Assembly: GCF_023091745.1 (NCBI RefSeq)
Contig: NW_026291482.1
Coordinates: 248,001 to 312,000 of the forward strand
DNA length: 64,000 nucleotides
DNA from: Budorcas taxicolor
Lineage: Eukaryota > Chordata > Mammalia > Artiodactyla > Bovidae
Direction of reading: 5' to 3'
Under the pieces are notes generated by a model. That model made no database searches and was not told the DNA's origin. It was given only the letters and a program-made list of their open reading frames with translations. A program made the translations under genes and the position numbers. Of this stretch, positions 58,001-64,000 are shown piece after piece (positions within the stretch are counted from its first letter, which is position 1; each line of letters starts with the position of its first letter).

Positions 58001-61000
58001 AGTCTCCCCAGGGGAGTCAGGCCTCGTCTCGAGTGGGGGCATGCACGTGCGCTTTCCTCCCGAGCTGCAGCAGTAGTGTCACGCTTCCTGTCACGTGGAT
58101 CAAGGGATCTGTGGCTTTCCCTCGAGGCTGTCCCTCGAGGCTTTCCCACGAGGCTTTCCCACAGGGCTGTGCCACGTGCCACCTTGGTGTGAGTCGATCC
58201 TCGGCGTGAAAGACGAGCCGGTGAAAGGAAAAGAGGTTCCTCTGGAATGGACTGAGACATCTGGGGGACTCTTGGAATGGTGGCACGACCCTGGAGTTCC
58301 TCTCGCCGTTCCTGTTGAGAGGGCCTCCTCTTGAGATGCGACGGGAACGCCGGGAACTCTTTCCCGACGAAGCAGTGAAAGGATCCCTCATCTCGAGCTA
58401 CGAGGCGGAAACGGGGCTCCTCTGGATGTGGGCGGGACCCTCGTGATTCCTCTCGAGTGGAGACGGGTATTTCGGGGAACTTCTTGATTTGCACCAAGGG
58501 TGTGAAGGACCCTTTCGAAGTTCCAGAGGGGAGGTGTGATCAGCCTCGAGACGCCTCAGCGGTAATGGGCCTCCTCTCGCCTGGAGGGGAGAACCTCCTG
58601 GATTTTCTCGAGTTGCGGCAGGTCTTCTCGAGTTACGACGGGGACCTCAGGGACCCGCTCTGGTGGCCTCAGGAAAGGCCAGTCCCCATGCGAGTTGCTT
58701 GGGGACCTCTCGGGATTCCTCTCCCGTCCATGCCCCGGCCTCAGTCCTTGTGTGGAGTCGGGGCCAGAACCTGAGGATTCCTCTCCAGTGTTGCCATGGA
58801 TCTTGGGGTGCTTCTGAGTCTCCCCAGGGGAGTCAGGCCTCGTCTCGAGTGGGGGCATGCACGTGCGCTTTCCTCCCGAGCTGCAGCAGTAGTGTCACGC
58901 TTCCTGTCACGTGGATCAAGGGATCTGTGACTTTCCCTCGAGGCTTTCCCTCGAGGCTTTCCCACGAGGCTTTCCCACAGGGCTGTGCCACGTGCCACCT
59001 TTGTGTGAGTCAATCCTCGGCGTGAAAGACGAGCCGGTGAAGGGAAAAGAGGTTCCTCTGGAATGGACTGAGACATCTGGGGGACTCTTGGAATGGTGGC
59101 ACGACCCTGGGGTTCCTCTCGCCGTTCCTGTTGAGAGGGCCTCCTCTTGAGATGCGACGGGAACGCCGTGAACTCTTTCCCGACGAAGCAGGGAAAGGAT
59201 CCCTCATCTCGAGCTACGAGGCGGAAACGGGGCTCCTCTGGATGTGGGCGGGACCCTCGTGATTCCTCTCGAGTGGAGACGGGTATGTCGAGGAACTTCT
59301 TGATTTGCACCAAGGTTGTGAAGGACCCTTTCGAAGTTCCAGAGGTGAGGTGTGATCAGCCTCGAGACGCCTCAGCGGAAATGGGCCTCATCTCGCCTGG
59401 AGGGGAGAACCTCCTGGATTTTCTCGAGTTGCGGCAGGTCTTCTCGAGTTACGACGGGGACCTCAGGGACCCGCTCTGGTGGCCTCAGGAAAGGCCAGTC
59501 CCCATGCGAGTTGCTAGGGGACCTCTCGGGATTCCTCTCCCGTCCATGCCGGGGCCTCAGTCCTTGTGTGGAGTCGGGGCCGGAACCTGAGGATTTCTCT
59601 CCAGTGTTGCCAGGGATCTTGGGGTGCTTCTGAGTCTCCCCAGGGGAGTCAGGCCTCGTCTCGAGTGGGGGCATGCACGTGCGCTTTCCTCCCGAGCAGC
59701 AGCAGTAGTGTCACGCTTCCTGTCACGTGGATCAAGGGATCTGTGGCTTTCCCTCGAGGCTGTCCCTCGAGGCTTTCCCAAGATGCTTTCCCACAGGGCT
59801 GTGCCACGTGCCACCTTGGTGTGATTCGATCCTCGGCGTGAAAGACGAGCCGGTGAAGGGAAAAGAGGTTCCCCTGGAATGGACTGAGACATCTGGGAGA
59901 CTCTTGGAATGGTGGCACGACCCTGGAGTTCCTCTCGCCGTTCCTGTTGAGAGGGCCTTCTCTTGAGATGCGACGGGAACGCCGGGAACTCTTTCCCGAC
60001 GAAGCAGGGAAAGGATCCATCATCTCGAGCTACGAGGCGGAAACGGGGCTCCTCTGGATGTGGACGGGACCCTCGTGATTCCTCTCGAGTGGAGACGGGT
60101 ATGTCGGGGAACTTCTTGATTTGCACCAAGGGTGTGAAGGACCCTTTCGAAGTTCCAGAGGGGAGGTGTGATCAGCCTCGAGACGCCTCAGCGGAAATGG
60201 GCCTCCTCTCGCCTGGAGGGGAGAACATCCTGGATTTTCTCGAGTTGCGGCAGGTCTTCTCGAGTTACGACGGGGACCTCAGGGACCCGCTCTGGTGGCC
60301 TCAGGAAAGGCCAGTCCCCATGCGAGTTGCTAGGGGACCTCTCGGGATTCCTCTCCCGTCCATGCCGGGGCCTCAGGCCTTGTGTGGAGTCGGGGCCGGA
60401 ACCTGAGGATTCCTCTCCAGTGTTGCCATGGATCTTGGGGTGCTTCTGAGTCTCCCCAGGGGAGTCAGGCCTCGTCTCGAGTGGGGGCATGCACGTGCGC
60501 TTTCCTCCCGAGCTGCAGCAGTAGTGTCACGCTTCCTGTCACGTGGATCAAGGGATCTGTGGCTTTCCCTCGAGGCTTTCCCTCGAGTCTTTCCCACGAG
60601 GCTTTCCCACAGGGCTGTGCCACGTGCCACCTTTGTGTGAGTCAATCCTCGGCGTGAAAGACGAGCCGGTGAAGGGAAAAGAGGTTCCTCTGGAATGGAC
60701 TGAGACATCTGGGGGACTCTTGGAATGGTGGCAAGACCCTGGGGTTCCTCCCGCCGTTCCTGTTGAGAGGGCCTCCTCTTGAGATGCGACGGGAACGCCG
60801 TGAACTCTTTCCCGACGAAGCAGGGAAAGGATCCCTCATCTCGAGCTACGAGGCGGAAACGGGGCTCCTCTGGATGTGGGCGGGACCCTCGTGATTCCTC
60901 TCGAGTGGAGACGGGTATGTCGGGGAACTTCTTGATTTGCACCAAGGGTGTGAAGGACCCTTTCGAAGTTCCAGAGGGGAGGTGTGATCAGCCTCGAGAC

Positions 61001-63691
61001 GCCTCAGCGGAAATGGGCCTCCTCTCGCCTGGAGGGGAGAACCTCCTGGATTTTCTCGAGTTGCGGCAGGTCTTCTCGAGTTACGACGGGGAACTCAGGG
61101 ACCCGCTCTGGTGGCCTCAGGAAAGGCCAGTCCCCATGCGAGTTGCTAGGGGACCTCTCGGGATTCCTCTCCCGTCCATGCCCCGGCCTCAGTCCTTGTG
61201 TGGAGTCGGGGCCAGAACCTGAGGATTCCTCTCCAGTGTTGCCATGGATCTTGGGGTGCTTCTGAGTCTCCCCAGGGGAGTCAGGCCTCGTCTCGAGTGG
61301 GGGCATGCACGTGCGCTTTCCTCCCGAGCTGCAGCAGTAGTGTCACGCTTCCTGTCACGTGGATCAAGGGATCTGTGACTTTCCCTCGAGGCTTTCCCTC
61401 GAGGCTTTCCCACGAGGCTTTCCCACAGGGCTGTGCCACGTGCCACCTTTGTGTGAGTCAATCCTCGGCGTGAAAGACGAGCCGGTGAAGGGAAAAGAGG
61501 TTCCTCTGGAATGGACTGAGATATCTGGGGGACTCTTGGAATGGTGGCACGACCCTGGGGTTCCTCTCGCCGTTCCTGTTGAGAGGGCCTCCTCTTGAGA
61601 TGCGACGGGAACGCCGGGAACTCTTTCCCGACGAAGCAGGGAAAGGATCCCTCATCTCGAGCTACGAGGCGGAAACGGGGCTCCTCTGGATGTGGGCTGG
61701 ACCCTCGTGATTCCTCTCGAGTGGAGACGGGTATGTCGGGGAACTTCTTGATTTGCACCAAGGGTGTGAAGGACCCTTTCGAAGTTCCAGAGGGGAGGTG
61801 TGATCAGCCTCGAGACGCCTCAGCGGAAATGGGCCGCATCTCGCCTGGAGGGGAGAACCTCCTGGATTTTCTCGAGTTGCGGCAGGTCTTCTCGAGTTAC
61901 GACGGGGACCTCAGGGACCCGCTCTGGTGGCCTCAGGAAAGGCCAGTCCCCATGCGAGTTGCTAGGGGACCTCTCGGGATTCCTCTCCCGTCCATGCCGG
62001 GGCCTCAGTCCTTGTGTGGAGTCGGGGCCGGAACCTGAGGATTCCTCTCCAGTGTTGCCATGGATCTTGGGGTGCTTCTGAGTCTCCCCAGGGGAGTCAG
62101 GCCTCGTCTCGAGTGGGGGCATGCACGTGCGCTTTCCTCCCGAGCTTCAGCAGTAGTGTCACGCTTCCTGTCACGTGGATCAAGGGATCTGTGGCTTTCC
62201 CTCGAGGCTGTCCCTCGAGGCTTTCCCACGAGGCTTTCCCACAGGGCTGTGCCACGTGCCACCTTGGTGTGAGTCGATCCTCGGCGTGAAAGACGAGCCG
62301 GTGAAGGGAAAAGAGGTTCCTCTGGAATGGACTGAGACATCTGGGGGACTCTTGGAATGGTGGCACGACCCTGGAGTTCCTCTCGCCGTTCCTGTTGAGA
62401 GGGCCTCCTCTTGAGATGCGACGGGAACGCCGGGAACTCTTTCCCGACGAAGCAGGGAAAGGATCCCTCATCTCGAGCTACGAGGCGGAAACGGGGCTCC
62501 TCTGGATGTGGGCGGGACCCTCGTGATTCCTCTCGAGTGGAGACGGGTATGTCGGGGAACTTCTTGATTTGCACCAAGGGTGTGAAGGACCCTTTCGAAG
62601 TTCCAGAGGTGAGGTGTGATCAGCCTCGAGACGCCTCAGCGGAAATGGGCCTCCTCTCGCCTGGATGGGAGAACCTCCTGGATTTTCTCGAGTTGCGGCA
62701 GGTCTTCTCGAGTTACGACGGGGACCTCAGGGACCCGCTCTGGTGGCCTCAGGAAAGGCCAGTCCCCATGCGAGTTGCTAGGGGACCTCTCGGGATTCCT
62801 CTCCCGTCCATGCCGGGGCCTCAGTCCTTGTGTGGAGTCGGGGCCGGAACCTGAGGATTCCTCTCCAGTGTTGCCATGGATCTTGGGGTGCTTCTGAGTC
62901 TCCCCAGGGGAGTCAGGCCTCGTCTCGAGTGGGGGCATGCACGTGCGCTTTCCTCCCGAGCTGCAGCAGTAGTGTCACGCTTCCTGTCACGTGGATCAAG
63001 GGATCTGTGGCTTTCCCTCGAGGCTGTCCCTCGAGGCTTTCCCACGAGGCTTTCCCACAGGGCTGTGCCACGTGCCACCTTGGTGTGAGTCGATCCTCGG
63101 CGTGAAAGACGAGCCGGTGAAGGGAAAAGAGGTTCTTCTGGAATGGACTGAGACATCTGGGGGACTCTTGGAATGGTGGCACGACCCTGGAGTTCCTCTC
63201 GCCGTTCCTGTTGAGAGGGCCTCCTCTTGAGATGCGTCGGGAACGCCGGGAACTCTTTCCCGACGAAGCAGGGAAAGGATCCCTCATCTCGAGCTGCGAG
63301 GCGGAAACGGGGCTCCTCTGGATGTGGGCGGGACCCTCGTGATTCCTGTCGAGTGGAGACGGGTATGTCGGGGAACTTCTTGATTTGCACCAAGGGTGTG
63401 AAGGACCCTTTCGAAGTTCCAGAGGTGAGGTGTGATCAGCCTCGAGACGCCTCAGCGGAAATGGGCCTCCTCTCGCCTGGAGGGGAGAACCTCCTGGATT
63501 TTCTCGAGTTGCGGCAGGTCTTCTCGAGTTACGACGGGGACCTCAGGGACCCGCTCTGGTGGCCTCAGGAATGGCCAGTCCCCATGCGAGTTGCTAGGGG
63601 ACCTCTCGGGATTCCTCTCCCGTCCAGGCCGGGGCCTCAGTCCTTGTGTGGAATCGGGGCCGGAACCTGAGGATTCCTCTCCAGTGTTGCC
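55044..63691. repeat. More divergent satellite region (units 68-78)
   Basis: Monomers here carry more private changes. Unit 70 (56348) has CCGGGGAAGGG, GGAACGGACTG, GAATGGAGGC, GAGATTCGACGG, ACGCTGCGAAC and CTCGTGTTTCC. Unit 69 (55532) has GCGGTTATGGG and GAGGGCAGAACC. Unit 71 (57164) has CTGTCCCACGAGG in the 13-bp run. Units 73 and 76 (58796, 61244) share CTGTGACTTTCC and, just before each, CATGCCCCGGCC at a 2448-bp offset. The unit between, 74 (59612), is of the AAGATG type with GGTGTGATTCG and GAGCAGCAGCAG, so it belongs to the subfamily of units 50 and 55. Unit 74 also has AGGGATC in place of ATGGATC at the anchor. Confidence 0.82.
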
Positions 63692-64000
63692 ATGGATCTT
63701 GGGGTGCTTCTGAGTCTCCCCAGGGGAGTCAGGCCTCGTCTCGAGTGGGGGCATGCACGTGCGCTTTCCTCCCGAGCTGCAGCAGTAGTGTCACGCTTCC
63801 TGTCACGTGGATCAAGGGATCTGTGGCTTTCTCTCGAGGCTGTCCCTCGAGGCTTTCCCACGAGGCTTTCCCACAGGGCTGTGCCACGTGCCACCTTGGT
63901 GTGAGTCGATCCTCGGCGTGAAAGACGAGCCGGTGAAGGGAAAAGAGGTTCCCCTGGAATGGACTGAGACATCTGGGGGACTCTTGGAATGGTGGCACGA
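63692..64000. repeat. Partial satellite monomer at right edge
   Basis: First 309 bp of another ordinary monomer, ending inside TGGTGGCACGA. It carries CTTTCTCTCGAGG near 63828, where most units have CTTTCCCTCGAGG, and GGTTCCCCTGG near 63949 without the AAGATG variant, so it is a recombinant-type copy. The array continues beyond the window. Confidence 0.95.

Larger units (their letters stand above)
1..64000. repeat. Satellite DNA array, 816-bp monomer, ruminant satellite I type
   Basis: Every part of the window is the same repeat in the same orientation. Taking the A of the conserved CCATGG as base 1, monomers start at 98, 914, 1731, 2546, 3363, 4178, 4994, 5810, 6626, 7441, 8258, then every 816 bp to 15602, then 16405, 17221, 18024, then every 816 bp to 27000, then 27803, 28606, then every 816 bp to 50638, then 51453, 52269, 53085, 53901, 54716, then every 816 bp to 63692. 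In units 9 (6626) and 74 (59612) the CCATGG itself is mutated but the spacing holds. Neighbouring copies differ by a few point changes. The length and ~31-bp internal periodicity match what I recall of bovid satellite I, with sheep and goat near 816 bp. Family membership is inference; the array is seen directly. Such arrays form pericentromeric heterochromatin. Confidence 0.97.

Noticed and set aside
1..64000. CRISPR-like or bacterial repeat region
   Set aside because: The period is 816 bp with no unique spacers and no cas-like genes. Composition and nested subrepeats are those of a eukaryotic satellite.
1..64000. Cattle satellite (Bos) as the source
   Set aside because: Cattle satellite I is about 1.4 kb and the other major cattle satellites have different lengths or a different subrepeat, as I recall them. 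The regular 816-bp unit fits sheep, goat or deer better. A sequence search would settle it.
1..64000. tRNA, rRNA or transposon remnants within the array
   Set aside because: Every segment aligns to the monomer with only point changes, 1-bp indels or the 13-bp loss, leaving no room for an inserted element.

Overview
The whole window is one uninterrupted, head-to-tail tandem array of a GC-rich satellite with a basic repeat of 816 bp. There are 78 complete monomers, a 97-bp partial at the left edge and a 309-bp partial at the right edge. All copies have the same orientation. I see no unique sequence, transposon, RNA gene, CRISPR array or credible protein gene. The many open frames on both strands are shadows of the repeat: 816 is divisible by 3 and stop codons are sparse, so the same frames recur in nearly every monomer.

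The monomer length, the degenerate ~31-bp internal subrepeat (core like TCCTCTCGAG) and the CpG- and XhoI-rich composition fit the pericentromeric satellite I family of ruminants, related to the bovine 1.715 satellite. An ~816-bp unit is what I recall for sheep and goat satellite I. Cattle satellite I is about 1.4 kb, and deer satellite I units are about 0.8-1 kb. The best guess is therefore a sheep, goat or close relative centromere or pericentromere, with a deer as the main alternative. This comes from memory of the families, not from a search.

Layout: 1-913, partial plus a reference monomer. 914-7440, two sets of 1632-bp dimers. 7441-20342, mixed monomers, including the first copies of a linked variant haplotype (marked AAGATG) and two 803-bp monomers. 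20343-25577, a nearly perfect 2448-bp trimer duplication. 25578-30142, mixed, with two consecutive 803-bp monomers. 30143-38469, overlapping trimer and tetramer duplications. 38470-39116, a block matching a monomer 11 units upstream. 39117-46200, a 5-monomer (4080-bp) duplication. 46201-48451, dimers. 48452-55043, a 3263-bp tetramer duplication with no mismatch found. 55044-64000, more varied monomers with a partial trimer period.

There is no gene system. The biology here is array evolution: nested periods of 13, ~31 and 816 bp, then 2-, 3-, 4-, 5- and 11-monomer higher-order similarity, as expected from unequal exchange and gene conversion. Each monomer also carries three CACGTG sites and about 50 CpGs, which may matter for chromatin or satellite transcription.
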